Positions 17,785 to 25,395 of a DNA stretch of 49,858 nucleotides are shown piece after piece. The translations under genes were made by a program, and so were the position numbers. Source of the DNA: an uncultured Prevotella sp. (GTDB lineage Bacteria; Bacteroidota; Bacteroidia; Bacteroidales; Bacteroidaceae); the NCBI GenBank assembly GCA_905236815.1, contig CAJOPE010000082.1, positions 1-49,858 on the forward strand. The letters run 5' to 3'. The notes below the pieces were generated by a model. It saw nothing but the letters and a program-made list of their open reading frames with translations. It did no database searches and had not been told where the DNA came from. Numbering within the stretch: position 1 is the stretch's first letter; each line of letters opens with the position of its first letter.

Positions 17785-18348
17785 TTATTTTTTCAAGACT
17801 TTTGTCTTATAGGAACAGCGGAATTTACCCTTCATAATATTCTTGAGCTTTCCACCGATAAGATTCTTGCGAAGTGCATTCACACGGTCCACATACATAG
17901 TACCCTCAAGATGATCGAATTCATGCTGCATCACACGTGCCAGATAGCCTTCTACCCACTCGTCGTGCTCATTAAATTCCTCATCCATATACTTCACATG
18001 TATCTTCTTTGGACGGGTAACACTTTCTGAAAGACCAGGAATTGAGAGGCAACCCTCTTCCAAGGTTTCTTTTCCGCTTTCCTCATCAAAGCCAAGCACA
18101 TGAGCATTAATAAACACCTTGCGGAAATTCTCGTACTCAGGAAAATCTTCTTTCAATACATCCAAGTCGATAACAACAAGACGAATAGCCTTGCCAACCT
18201 GAGGAGCAGCCAAACCAACACCATTACTGTTGTCAAGTGTCTCCCACATATTTTGGATAAGTTCCTTAAGATCAGGATATTCAGGAGTGATATCCTCAGC
18301 CACCTTTCTCAAAACAGGATGGCCATAAACATATATAGGTAATAACAT
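17785..18348 (-). CDS. def: Peptide deformylase
   Basis: Removes the formyl group from nascent protein N-termini; cytoplasmic metal enzyme. It is 187 residues with all three family motifs: GVGLAAPQVG (about 43-52), EEGCLSIPG with metal ligand Cys100, and QHEFDHLEG with His142, catalytic Glu143 and His146. It sits 17 bases after ruvX and before a TPR gene, an order common in Bacteroidales. A weak 4-bp hairpin with a T run around 17731-17749 may end some transcripts. Confidence 0.98.
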   Translation of the reverse strand: MLLPIYVYGHPVLRKVAEDITPEYPDLKELIQNMWETLDNSNGVGLAAPQVGKAIRLVVIDLDVLKEDFPEYENFRKVFINAHVLGFDEESGKETLEEGCLSIPGLSESVTRPKKIHVKYMDEEFNEHDEWVEGYLARVMQHEFDHLEGTMYVDRVNALRKNLIGGKLKNIMKGKFRCSYKTKVLKK

Positions 18349-18365
18349 TTTCTTAATCCTTTATT

Positions 18366-18791
18366 CTAAAAACCTCTAGAAAGCCTAGATGAAAGGAAAT
18401 CCTCCAGAATTATTGTAGCAGAGACCATATCAACAAGTCCCTTATCATTTCTGCGGGTTTTCTTCTTCACTCCCCCATCAATCATAGCACGATGCGCAAT
18501 TACCGAAGTAAATCGTTCATCATAATATTCAATAGGAATTTCTGGATGCAACTTTCGCCAGCGATTCACAAAATTCTCCACCCTGGCGAGATTCTCGCTA
18601 GGTTCTCCATTGGGTTGAGTAGGCTTTCCAATAACAATCCTTTCTACCTGTTCCTTTTTTATATAGGCTTCCAGATAGTCAAGCAAGTTTTTTGTATCAA
18701 CTGTTTCCAAACCATTCGCAATAATCTGCAAAGGATCGGAAACAGCTAATCCAGTTCTCTTTTTACCGTAATCTATAGATAATATGCGCAT
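18366..18791 (-). CDS. ruvX: Putative pre-16S rRNA nuclease / Holliday junction resolvase-like RuvX (YqgF)
   Basis: An RNase H-fold protein of 141 residues from the ATG at 18791. The N-terminus MRILSIDYGKKRTGLAVSDP has the catalytic Asp of the family, ERIVIGKPTQPNGEPSE and YDERFTSVIAHRAM follow, and KGLVDMVSATIILEDFL holds the C-terminal Asp. E. coli YqgF acts in maturation of the 16S rRNA 5' end. The start overlaps the stop of the SPOR gene as TAATG, suggesting translational coupling. A longer frame begins 7 codons upstream inside the SPOR gene and lacks support. Confidence 0.94.
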   Translation of the reverse strand: MRILSIDYGKKRTGLAVSDPLQIIANGLETVDTKNLLDYLEAYIKKEQVERIVIGKPTQPNGEPSENLARVENFVNRWRKLHPEIPIEYYDERFTSVIAHRAMIDGGVKKKTRRNDKGLVDMVSATIILEDFLSSRLSRGF

Positions 18792-19294
18792 TACTTCTTG
18801 AAGAGCAACCAAGCATCAGGGTAATTTCCAGCACGAAGCTGATCACGACTCTGCACAGCTGAAGCCTTATCTGCGAAAGAAGAAGCGATAACGCGATACA
18901 TATTTCTGTCCTGGTTATAACCAAGAGAAGCATTGTATCCTGCTGCCTTGAGAGTATTCTGCAAGCCTTCTGCATTTGCCTTCAGCGAGAATGAGCCGAC
19001 AACTACAGCAAATGCCTTTACTGCAGGACCGCTCACTACAGTGAACTTCTCCTGACGAACAGTTGCATTGTCAACATTATCTACGACAGTAGTCTGTGTT
19101 GCAGGACGGGTTTCGAGTGGTGTAACAACAGGAGCCTCAGTAGTGATAGGCTCTTCAGCCTCCTGCTCTGTTTCCTGTGCTTTAGCCTTTTCGTATGCCT
19201 TCTTGTAAGCCGATTCACTTGACTTGAACAAGCCACAGCTAGAGAACGACAACATCATGCAAACCCCTGCGCACAAAACTATACTTTTTCTCAT
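18791..19294 (-). CDS. SPOR-domain lipoprotein
   Basis: 167 residues. Lipobox LSFSSC (Cys20), a charged Lys/Glu and Pro/Thr-rich linker (about 25-90), and a C-terminal SPOR domain (about 95-165, FAVVVGSFSLKANAEGLQ... through YRVIASSFADKASAVQSRDQL). SPOR domains bind denuded peptidoglycan at division sites, so a septal or cell-wall role is likely. It is the first gene of a minus-strand run with ruvX, def and the TPR gene. The upstream region has only a degenerate -7 box (TAATTTCG at 19335-19342). Confidence 0.92.
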   Translation of the reverse strand: MRKSIVLCAGVCMMLSFSSCGLFKSSESAYKKAYEKAKAQETEQEAEEPITTEAPVVTPLETRPATQTTVVDNVDNATVRQEKFTVVSGPAVKAFAVVVGSFSLKANAEGLQNTLKAAGYNASLGYNQDRNMYRVIASSFADKASAVQSRDQLRAGNYPDAWLLFKK

Positions 19295-19458
19295 ATTGAT
19301 TATATTATTTAATTTAATTATTCAGTTTATTTTGCGAAATTACAAATAATATTGGAAATAAAGCACCAACAGGCGCCTAAACTTTGTTAAATCAAGGTAA
19401 TACAACACTTTTAACGAAAAATTAAGAAAAAAATTATGGCATTCGATGAACTTTTTAT

Positions 19459-19466
19459 TAACTTTG
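19459..19466 (+). promoter_or_regulatory. Promoter -7 box of the YtxH/holin-like operon
   Basis: TAACTTTG upstream of the ATG at 19499. It lies within a spurious longer reading frame, which supports the internal Met as the real start. Confidence 0.75.
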
Positions 19467-19498
19467 CAATACTGATTAATTTTAAAAACATAGACAAT

Positions 19499-19711
19499 AT
19501 GAAAACATTAGGTTACCTTGGCGCTTTCCTTGGCGGAGCTATCGCAGGCGCAACTCTTGGCCTTCTTCTCGCACCAGAGAAGGGAGAAGATACTCGTAAG
19601 AAGATTTCTGGCACAGTAGATGATTTCCTCAAGAAACACGACATCAAACTTTCAAAGAAGGATGTAGAGGATCTTGTTGACGACATCAAGGACGCTGCAG
19701 TTGAAGAATAA
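19499..19711 (+). CDS. YtxH domain small membrane protein
   Basis: 70 residues from the ATG at 19499. One glycine/alanine-rich membrane segment (YLGAFLGGAIAGATLGLLLAP) is followed by the YtxH-type EKGEDTRKKISG stretch and a charged amphipathic tail. YtxH proteins are small, often stress-linked envelope proteins. It is the first gene of a three-gene operon with a holin-like membrane protein and a third small protein. Confidence 0.9.
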   Translation: MKTLGYLGAFLGGAIAGATLGLLLAPEKGEDTRKKISGTVDDFLKKHDIKLSKKDVEDLVDDIKDAAVEE

Positions 19712-19728
19712 TTTAAAACTAAGGCATT

Positions 19729-20079
19729 TTGTTCTCAACAGATAAAAACATAGAGACAATTGGGCAACTCATTGAAGTGCTCAAGCACTACATTGGGCTT
19801 CAGAAAGAATTTGTGAAGCTCGATGTAGTAGATAAGGTTGTACGCCTGCTCACTGCTACTGCAATTACAGCTATTATTGCCATTACTTTATTATTGGCAT
19901 TGATATATGTATCATTTGCTGTTTGTTTTGCACTCGCACCAGCCGTAGGCATGGTGGGTGCCTTCAGTATTGTGGGTGGTGCATACCTTATTATATTATT
20001 ACTTTTTGTAATTTTCCGTCATCAATGGATCGAGAAACCTCTAGTTAAATTTCTCGCTTCTGTATTATTAGGCAATTAA
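19729..20079 (+). CDS. Phage holin superfamily (Holin-X type) membrane protein
   Basis: 116 residues. The N-terminal amphipathic part ends at about 40, and two strong membrane segments follow (AITAIIAITLLLALIYVSFA and a second at about 75-100), ending in a short basic tail. The pattern matches housekeeping proteins annotated as phage holin family, which are not phage lysis genes. No in-frame ATG is available: a stop codon lies at 19720-19722, so initiation must be at TTG 19729 or ATT 19726, with AAGG at 19721-19724 as a weak Shine-Dalgarno. The stop is directly followed by the ATG of the next gene. Confidence 0.85.
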   Translation: MFSTDKNIETIGQLIEVLKHYIGLQKEFVKLDVVDKVVRLLTATAITAIIAITLLLALIYVSFAVCFALAPAVGMVGAFSIVGGAYLIILLLFVIFRHQWIEKPLVKFLASVLLGN

Positions 20080-20325
20080 ATGGAAGAACAACCGATTATC
20101 TATAAATCTCTTGCCGATATCAATCTTCGCAAGGAGGCGCTTCGCAATGACATCATAAAAGATGAACAGAAGATTCAAACCATGTGGAAAGGTCTTTTCG
20201 AAAGACCTGCTGCTCTGCGTAGTGGATCTACAGGCAATCGTATCATGGCGCTTGTAGGCAATGGTGCCGGCTTGGTGGATGGACTTATTCTTGGATGGAA
20301 ACTTTATCGAAAATTCAGAAGATAG
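20080..20325 (+). CDS. Conserved small protein, third gene of the YtxH/holin operon
   Basis: 81 residues. A charged N-terminal half (SLADINLRKEALRNDIIKDEQKI) is followed by KGLFERPAALRSGSTGNRIMAL and a glycine-rich hydrophobic stretch (VGNGAGLVDGLILGWKLYRKF) that may insert in or lie on the membrane. The ATG follows the holin-like stop with no gap. Function unknown; a shared envelope role with its two neighbours is inferred. Confidence 0.82.
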   Translation: MEEQPIIYKSLADINLRKEALRNDIIKDEQKIQTMWKGLFERPAALRSGSTGNRIMALVGNGAGLVDGLILGWKLYRKFRR

Positions 20326-20420
20326 TGTTTATTTCTGTAAAATCAGAAAGAAAAATTGCCAAGAAAAGTTAAATAACCCACAAAATACTCTGGAAATATT
20401 GCAAGTTCAGAAAATATTCA

Positions 20421-20428
20421 TAACTTTG
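20421..20428 (+). promoter_or_regulatory. Promoter -7 box of a short non-coding unit
   Basis: TAACTTTG with no ORF downstream; a strong terminator follows within 70 bases. Confidence 0.7.
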
Positions 20429-20434
20429 CATCGT

Positions 20435-20495
20435 GTTTTTCATAGTATTAGATTTAAGGTTAACAAGGTTGGAGTACAGCGGTACTCCTTTTTTT
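20435..20495 (+). ncRNA. Candidate small RNA of about 60 bases
   Basis: Bounded by the promoter box at 20421-20428 and a terminator hairpin GGAGTAC (20471-20477) with GTACTCC (20482-20488) and seven or more T. The body is unstructured and purine/T rich (around TTAGATTTAAGGTTAAC). It has no start codon with a useful ORF. It could be a complete small transcript or a leader remnant; the sequence looks familiar from other Bacteroidales genomes but I cannot confirm this here. Confidence 0.6.
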
Positions 20496-21269
20496 GTGCC
20501 TAGATATTACTATAACACAAAAAAAACATCCCTTTTTCATTGCGACCTATATAAAACTTAAAATAAGTTTTTATCATTCACCTTTAGATGCAAATATTTA
20601 TCCGACTATCAACTAAAGGCGAATAGTTTTGAGACCTATCGAACTAATATAATATTCAACTAAGCCTTTCCCAACTTACAATTACACTCTAATAAGCAAA
20701 TAATATGTCGTCTTTTACATTGGAAAACATAAAGTTATAGACATAAACACCTTATGTTTTATTTCACAACACATCAACTATTACAGCATCTCCTTCAAGA
20801 AATGACCAAATCACAGACAATTACTTAGCGAATCCCCATTATCTACTTAGTAGTTTTACAAGATCTACTTAGCAGAAGTATTGAAACTACTAACTTGGAT
20901 AATTCATAAAAGGATAATGGTTGAAATAGCCATCGTAAATGCACCATTTAGAGGTCGTAAACCGTCGGTTTAGACCACCTAAACCATTGAGTTAGCTTTT
21001 TTAACATTTCAACGTATCAATCTTGCGCTTGTGGCATACCTTTTTTTTGATTAAAAGTCGCTACCACGCCCCTTTTATAGACTATGCCTAAACACAGCTG
21101 TTCTTTTCCAAAGATAATAATTGAAAGAGCAACTTTCAGGCAGCTTATTCACATTTCGAAAAACATTCACCCCCTAACAAGTTAAGACACTAACAAATAA
21201 CCAAAAGATGAATGACCCTCAAAAACATGTATTGCTTTTTACAAAGAAACATTATTGTATCCTATAAAC
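20496..21269. other. Gene-free region with several inverted repeats
   Basis: No credible ORF or RNA gene. It holds a 9-bp inverted repeat AAAACATAA (20724-20732) / TTATGTTTT (20752-20760), a 10-bp inverted repeat TTAGTAGTTT (20847-20856) / AAACTACTAA (20884-20893), the three-hairpin element at 20936, and a 13-base CTTGTGGCATACC (about 21029-21041) shared with the BIME-like elements. Confidence 0.6.
20936..21013 (+). repeat. Three-hairpin interspersed element, copy 2
   Basis: Same length and orientation as the copy at 2493-2570. Differences fall mainly in the third hairpin, where its 5' arm and loop change while the 3' arm with the T run is kept. Like copy 1 it lies between genes that converge on it. 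Confidence 0.75.
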
Positions 21270-21303
21270 AGAAAAGCGGAAAGCTATCAAATAGCTTCCC
21301 GCT
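21270..21303 (-). terminator. Terminator of the isomerase gene
   Basis: An 11-bp stem with one mismatch (21302-21292 with 21286-21276) and a 5-base loop, followed by T-rich sequence on the minus strand. Confidence 0.82.
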
Positions 21304-21329
21304 TCATTATTTTGCTTATCAGAGAATTT

Positions 21330-22808
21330 TTAAGCGAAAGGATTCTCAGTTGGATAAGGCAAGCTCTTTGGCTGGTTGTAAGCGATATCCTTAATACCTA
21401 AGTACTTGAATACCTCGAACAAAATCTTACCAACATGATCGAATGCTACAGCACCGTGATGTGGATAGCCCTTCTGTACGAGTACGTGACGATAGAAACG
21501 ACCCATCTCAGGAATGTTGAAGATACCAATACCACCGAATGAACGTGTAGGAACGTCGAGAACCTCACCCTCAGCGATATAAGAACGGAGCTCACCCTGG
21601 CTATCGCACTGTAAACGATAGAATGTGATTGGAGAAGCTGCGATATCACCTTCAAGAGTACCACGTGTGAAGTCTGGTGTACCACCATTCTCCAACAAAC
21701 GGTTCTGGATCAACTGGAACTTGATAGCACGGTTAGAGCACATCTTGCACTCAGGAGTGTTACCACAGTGGAAGCCCATGAATGTATCAGTTAAGCTGCA
21801 GTCATACTTACCCTTGATATCCTCGTCGTAGATGTACTGAGGAGTAGAGTTGTTGATATCGAGCAATGTAACTGTATCGCCAGAAGCACACATACCAATG
21901 TACTCAGAAAGAGCACCATAGATATCAACCTCGCAAGCTACAGGAATACCCTTAGAAACAAGGCGAGAGTTAACATAGCAAGGCTCGAAACCGAACTGAC
22001 TTGGGAATGCTGGCCAGCACTTGTCTGCGAATGCTACATACTGACGGCTACCCTTGTGCTGCTCAGCCCAATCGAGCAAAGTAAGCTCGAACTGTGCCAT
22101 ACGCTCATTGAGCTCTGGATAGTACTTACCCTCGCCCATCTCAGCTGCCATTTCCTTGCAAACCTCAGCGATACGTGGGTCACCAGCGTGCTCCTTATAA
22201 GCAACGAGAAGATCAAGCTCTGAGTTCTCTTCAATCTCAACACCAAGTTCATAAAGGCCCTTGATTGGAGCATTACAAGCGAAGAAATCCTGTGGACGTG
22301 GACCGAATGTGATGATCTTCAATCCCTTAAGACCGAGGATAACACGAGCAACAGGAACGAAGTCTGCCATCATCTTAGCAACTTCAGTTGCAGTACCTAC
22401 AGGATACTCAGGAATATAACCCTTGAGCTTACGCATGCCAAGGTTGTAAGAGCAGTTAAGCATACCGCAATATGCATCACCACGACCATTGATCATATCG
22501 CCATCACCTTCAGCAGCAGCAACGAACATAACAGGACCGTCGAAATTCTTAGCAATAAGAGTCTCAGGAGTCTCAGGACCGAAGTTACCAAGGAAAACTA
22601 CGAGAGCGTTGCAACCGTTTTCTTTAACGTCAGCAACAGCCTTAAGCATATCCTGCTCATTCTCTACAGTGGTCTTGCAGTTGTAAAGATCACCTTTATA
22701 TTCTTTTACAATGTTTTCACGACGCTGTGTAGAAAGCGCAATAGGGAAACAGTCACGGCTAACGGCAATAATACCGAGCTTAACCTCAGGAATGTTTTTA
22801 CTTGTCAT
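21330..22808 (-). CDS. L-fucose/L-arabinose isomerase family protein
   Basis: 492 residues, cytoplasmic. The sequence fits the fucose/arabinose isomerase superfamily in length and fold pattern: N-terminal Rossmann-like part (KLGIIAVSRDCFP), FGPRPQDFFACNAP in the middle, CEVDIYGALSEYIGMCASG, and a C-terminal stretch with FHCGNTPECKMCSN. The exact sugar is not clear from sequence, and many Bacteroidales proteins annotated this way have unknown substrates. There is no sugar kinase or aldolase beside it, so the pathway context is missing. It has its own promoter and terminator. Confidence 0.85.
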   Translation of the reverse strand: MTSKNIPEVKLGIIAVSRDCFPIALSTQRRENIVKEYKGDLYNCKTTVENEQDMLKAVADVKENGCNALVVFLGNFGPETPETLIAKNFDGPVMFVAAAEGDGDMINGRGDAYCGMLNCSYNLGMRKLKGYIPEYPVGTATEVAKMMADFVPVARVILGLKGLKIITFGPRPQDFFACNAPIKGLYELGVEIEENSELDLLVAYKEHAGDPRIAEVCKEMAAEMGEGKYYPELNERMAQFELTLLDWAEQHKGSRQYVAFADKCWPAFPSQFGFEPCYVNSRLVSKGIPVACEVDIYGALSEYIGMCASGDTVTLLDINNSTPQYIYDEDIKGKYDCSLTDTFMGFHCGNTPECKMCSNRAIKFQLIQNRLLENGGTPDFTRGTLEGDIAASPITFYRLQCDSQGELRSYIAEGEVLDVPTRSFGGIGIFNIPEMGRFYRHVLVQKGYPHHGAVAFDHVGKILFEVFKYLGIKDIAYNQPKSLPYPTENPFA

Positions 22809-22864
22809 TTTATAATAATGTTTTTGTCTTTGATTATTATTATTTGTTTTTCATTATCTGGTTA

Positions 22865-22872
22865 CAAACTTA
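22865..22872 (-). promoter_or_regulatory. Promoter -7 box of the isomerase gene
   Basis: TAAGTTTG on the minus strand, 56 bases before the start codon; a clear -33 element is not seen. Confidence 0.6.
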
Positions 22873-22961
22873 CAAATTATTTTCAAACTAGCATAGCAAT
22901 TAAGAATAATTAATTCTCAAAAAAACGATAAATTGGCGAATAAACACTCAAATGAAATATT

Positions 22962-23798
22962 TCAATACGTTTTTGAAACAATAGCTAAACTTCGCTTTGA
23001 CTCAAATTCCGCTTCTGAGATCAAATTTCTCTCATAAATTCCCCACGATTGAATAAAGCGATAGATATTCTCATCCATATTGATATCATCATCATTATCT
23101 ACGAAACACGCCATATCATCATCTTCATTTAAATAGTCCAGGCTATCCTCATTCAAGTTTTCTTCAATAGAATAGCCATCTGGCGATTCACAAACTATAC
23201 ACGTACAATCATTCACTGGTCTATCCAAATAAAATACGAATGGAGTATCTTTTTTAGCAAAACGATAATAAAGTCTTCCGCAATATCGTTTGCTCTCCAA
23301 ACGGTCAATAGCATCAGAAAGACATTCTAAAACTTCCCGCTTACAATTATCAGAATAGAGTTCCAGCAAAATATGCAAGGTGTAATCTATATCAAATCTC
23401 AGATGGATATTCTCTAATGGAAGATAGCGGAGCATCTGCTCTATTTCAGCCGAAATGTCAACATAGCCATGATATGGGTCCATTTGGATTGAAGTCCTAA
23501 CTATATAAGATTCTTCAATTATCTCACCATAAAACACCATACAATTAGATAAAATTGACCTTATATAGCCAATTCTATTTCCTTGTCCCTTATGACTTAT
23601 ACTTCTACGTTCCTTGAAATAATACACAAGCAAGTATACAACCACCAGAAGAACACCAACAATGACACAACCAACAACAATTGGTATTACATAGGGCAAA
23701 TACAACAACACTAATAATAACCCTGAGATTACTATTAGTTTTTCCCAAAATGTGAGATGTTTCATCATTAATTGATCAAAAAACTCTTGCCTTTTCAT
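22962..23798 (-). CDS. Membrane-anchored protein of unknown function
   Basis: 278 residues. Two adjacent hydrophobic segments near the N-terminus (about 20-62) form a likely membrane hairpin or one long anchor. The rest is a soluble domain with an acidic stretch (NEDDDMACFVDNDDDINMDEN) and a short basic end. No family is recognised. It has its own promoter box at 23822-23829. Codon use is AT-rich compared with the neighbouring metabolic genes, hinting at low expression or a more recent arrival. Confidence 0.75.
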   Translation of the reverse strand: MKRQEFFDQLMMKHLTFWEKLIVISGLLLVLLYLPYVIPIVVGCVIVGVLLVVVYLLVYYFKERRSISHKGQGNRIGYIRSILSNCMVFYGEIIEESYIVRTSIQMDPYHGYVDISAEIEQMLRYLPLENIHLRFDIDYTLHILLELYSDNCKREVLECLSDAIDRLESKRYCGRLYYRFAKKDTPFVFYLDRPVNDCTCIVCESPDGYSIEENLNEDSLDYLNEDDDMACFVDNDDDINMDENIYRFIQSWGIYERNLISEAEFESKRSLAIVSKTY

Positions 23799-23821
23799 TT
23801 TTCATAGTCCTTGAAATTTTA

Positions 23822-23829
23822 CAAAAATA
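23822..23829 (-). promoter_or_regulatory. Promoter -7 box of the unknown membrane protein gene
   Basis: TATTTTTG on the minus strand, 23 bases before the start codon. Confidence 0.6.
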
Positions 23830-23861
23830 AGAAGAAACTATCAAAACACCAAAAAATGAAA

Positions 23862-23901
23862 CAAAAAAATCACTGCCACACAGCTAATGCTTGTGACAGT
23901 G
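23862..23901 (-). terminator. Terminator of the vor operon
   Basis: On the minus strand, CACTGTCACA (23901-23892) pairs, with one wobble, with the complementary arm at 23880-23871, and a run of T follows. Confidence 0.88.
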
Positions 23902-23934
23902 AAAACATATTTCTCGTTTTTTAAAAGAAGTAAT

Positions 23935-24477
23935 TTATTTCTTCTGAATAAGCTTGCGTCCCTCCTCGACAGCCTGCATATTAAGAGGTATCAATTTATG
24001 ATGACGCTCAGGCAAAGTTTTATAGAGAGCTTTCTCAAGGGCAGAATCTGGTACAAGGTCGCAAACTTGAAGTAAACCGCCAAGTACGATCATATTAAAT
24101 ACCTTAGAGTTTTTCATCTCAGCAGCCTTCTCCATAGCATTGATGCTATAAACAGTGATATCCTCACGAGTTGGTGGATTGAGAACACCAAACGAATCGT
24201 ATATCAAGATACCACCCTTCTTCACCTTTGGCTGAAACTTATCCAATGATGGCTGATTGAGAACTATCGCTACATCATAGCTACTCAAAATAGGTGAAGA
24301 TATACGATCGTCGCTAACAATTACAGTAACATTGGCTGTACCACCTCGCTGCTCTGGGCCATAGGCAGGCATCCAAGTAACCTCCTTGTCCTCCATCAGA
24401 CCAGAATAGGCCAGAATTTTTCCCATTGACAGAACTCCCTGACCACCGAAGCCTGATATAATGATTTCTTTCTTCAT
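23935..24477 (-). CDS. vorC: 2-oxoacid:acceptor oxidoreductase, gamma subunit
   Basis: 180 residues. GFGGQGVLSMGKIL at the N-terminus is the family motif, followed by PAYGPEQRGGTANVTVIVS. It is the gamma subunit of a four-part CoA-acylating enzyme that decarboxylates 2-oxoacids (2-oxoglutarate, or branched-chain 2-oxoacids as in VOR) and reduces ferredoxin. It is the last gene of the operon, 11 bases after the beta subunit, and is followed by a terminator. The substrate cannot be settled from sequence. Confidence 0.92.
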   Translation of the reverse strand: MKKEIIISGFGGQGVLSMGKILAYSGLMEDKEVTWMPAYGPEQRGGTANVTVIVSDDRISSPILSSYDVAIVLNQPSLDKFQPKVKKGGILIYDSFGVLNPPTREDITVYSINAMEKAAEMKNSKVFNMIVLGGLLQVCDLVPDSALEKALYKTLPERHHKLIPLNMQAVEEGRKLIQKK

Positions 24478-24488
24478 TGTTTACCTCC

Positions 24489-25259
24489 TTACTTCAAACC
24501 TGTTGTATCCTTCAAGTCGCCCTTTGGATAGAACTTCAGCATATTGTCCTCCAACCACTGGTTAGCCTTTTCTGGCGACATTTTCCAACCACTATTACAA
24601 GTACTGGTAATCTCAACCAAGCTACTACCCTTTCCCTGCATAGAAGCCTCGAATGCCTTGCGGATTGCCTTCTTTGCCTGACGGATTGCCCCTACTGTTT
24701 CTACACTCTGTCGAGTGACATAGCAAGTACCCTCCAACTGAGCTGCGATTTCAGGCATTTTAACTGGATAACCATGTACCTCAGGATCTCGACCATAAGG
24801 ACAAGTAGCAGTTTTCTGACCAACCAATGTAGTTGGAGCCATCTGTCCACCCGTCATACCATAAATGGCATTGTTGATAAAGATAATCGTGATGTTCTCA
24901 CCACGATTGAGCGCATGAATAGTTTCTGCAGTACCGATGCAAGCCATATCACCATCTCCCTGATAGGTGAAAACGAGACGATCAGGCCACAAGCGCTTCA
25001 CAGCAGTTGCCAAAGCAGGTGCACGGCCATGAGCAGCTTCCTGCCAGTCGATATCCAGATAACGATAGGCAAAAACAGCACATCCTACAGGAGATATACC
25101 AATGGTTTTCTCCTCCATGCCCATTTCCTCAATTACCTCGGCAACGAGTTTGTGAACTACACCATGAGAACATCCTGCACAATAGTGCATAGGTGTGTCA
25201 TTCATCAGTTTAGGCTTCTGATATACCAGGTTTTCTGGTGAAATTATATTATTTTCCAT
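24489..25259 (-). CDS. vorA: 2-oxoacid:acceptor oxidoreductase, TPP-binding beta subunit
   Basis: 256 residues. It carries the Cys motif CAGCSHG and the thiamine-pyrophosphate signature GDGDMACIGTAETIHA..NNAIYGMTGGQ. It catalyses the decarboxylation step with the alpha subunit. Its start would overlap the natural end of the alpha gene by 11 bases; with the premature stop in alpha (25396-25398), ribosomes leave about 140 bases upstream, so translational coupling may be weakened. Confidence 0.94.
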   Translation of the reverse strand: MENNIISPENLVYQKPKLMNDTPMHYCAGCSHGVVHKLVAEVIEEMGMEEKTIGISPVGCAVFAYRYLDIDWQEAAHGRAPALATAVKRLWPDRLVFTYQGDGDMACIGTAETIHALNRGENITIIFINNAIYGMTGGQMAPTTLVGQKTATCPYGRDPEVHGYPVKMPEIAAQLEGTCYVTRQSVETVGAIRQAKKAIRKAFEASMQGKGSSLVEITSTCNSGWKMSPEKANQWLEDNMLKFYPKGDLKDTTGLK

Positions 25260-25395
25260 TGCTACTCATTCTCTTGATTTCATCAACAATTTCTTGTGGA
25301 TCAGGTACAATACCACCCAAACGGCCAAAATGCTCAACGGTAGTCTGTCCTTCAACAGCAAGTTTAACATCCTCTATCATCTGACCTGCATTGAT
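25249..25395 (-). pseudogene. vorB: Detached C-terminal coding remnant of the alpha subunit
   Basis: Reading on in the same frame past the TAA at 25396-25398 gives 48 further residues (INAGQMIEDVKLAVEG..., then HFGRLGGIVPDPQE...) ending in a TAA at 25249-25251 that overlaps the beta start. This is the expected end of VorB homologues, so the codon is probably a single-base nonsense change (GAA to TAA) or a sequence error. Confidence 0.85.

Noticed and set aside
19436..19498. Longer YtxH N-terminus
   Set aside because: The promoter box at 19459-19466 lies inside the extension, and the shorter protein begins right before the membrane segment.
19729..20079. Prophage remnant based on the holin-like protein
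   Set aside because: It is in a housekeeping-type operon with a YtxH protein, and no endolysin, capsid or integrase gene is present.
21212..21394. Small plus-strand ORF of 60 codons
   Set aside because: It spans the isomerase terminator and overlaps the isomerase C-terminus in antisense; no supporting signals.
24477..25241. Plus-strand ORF of 254 codons
   Set aside because: Antisense shadow of the vor beta subunit gene, whose TPP motif is clear.
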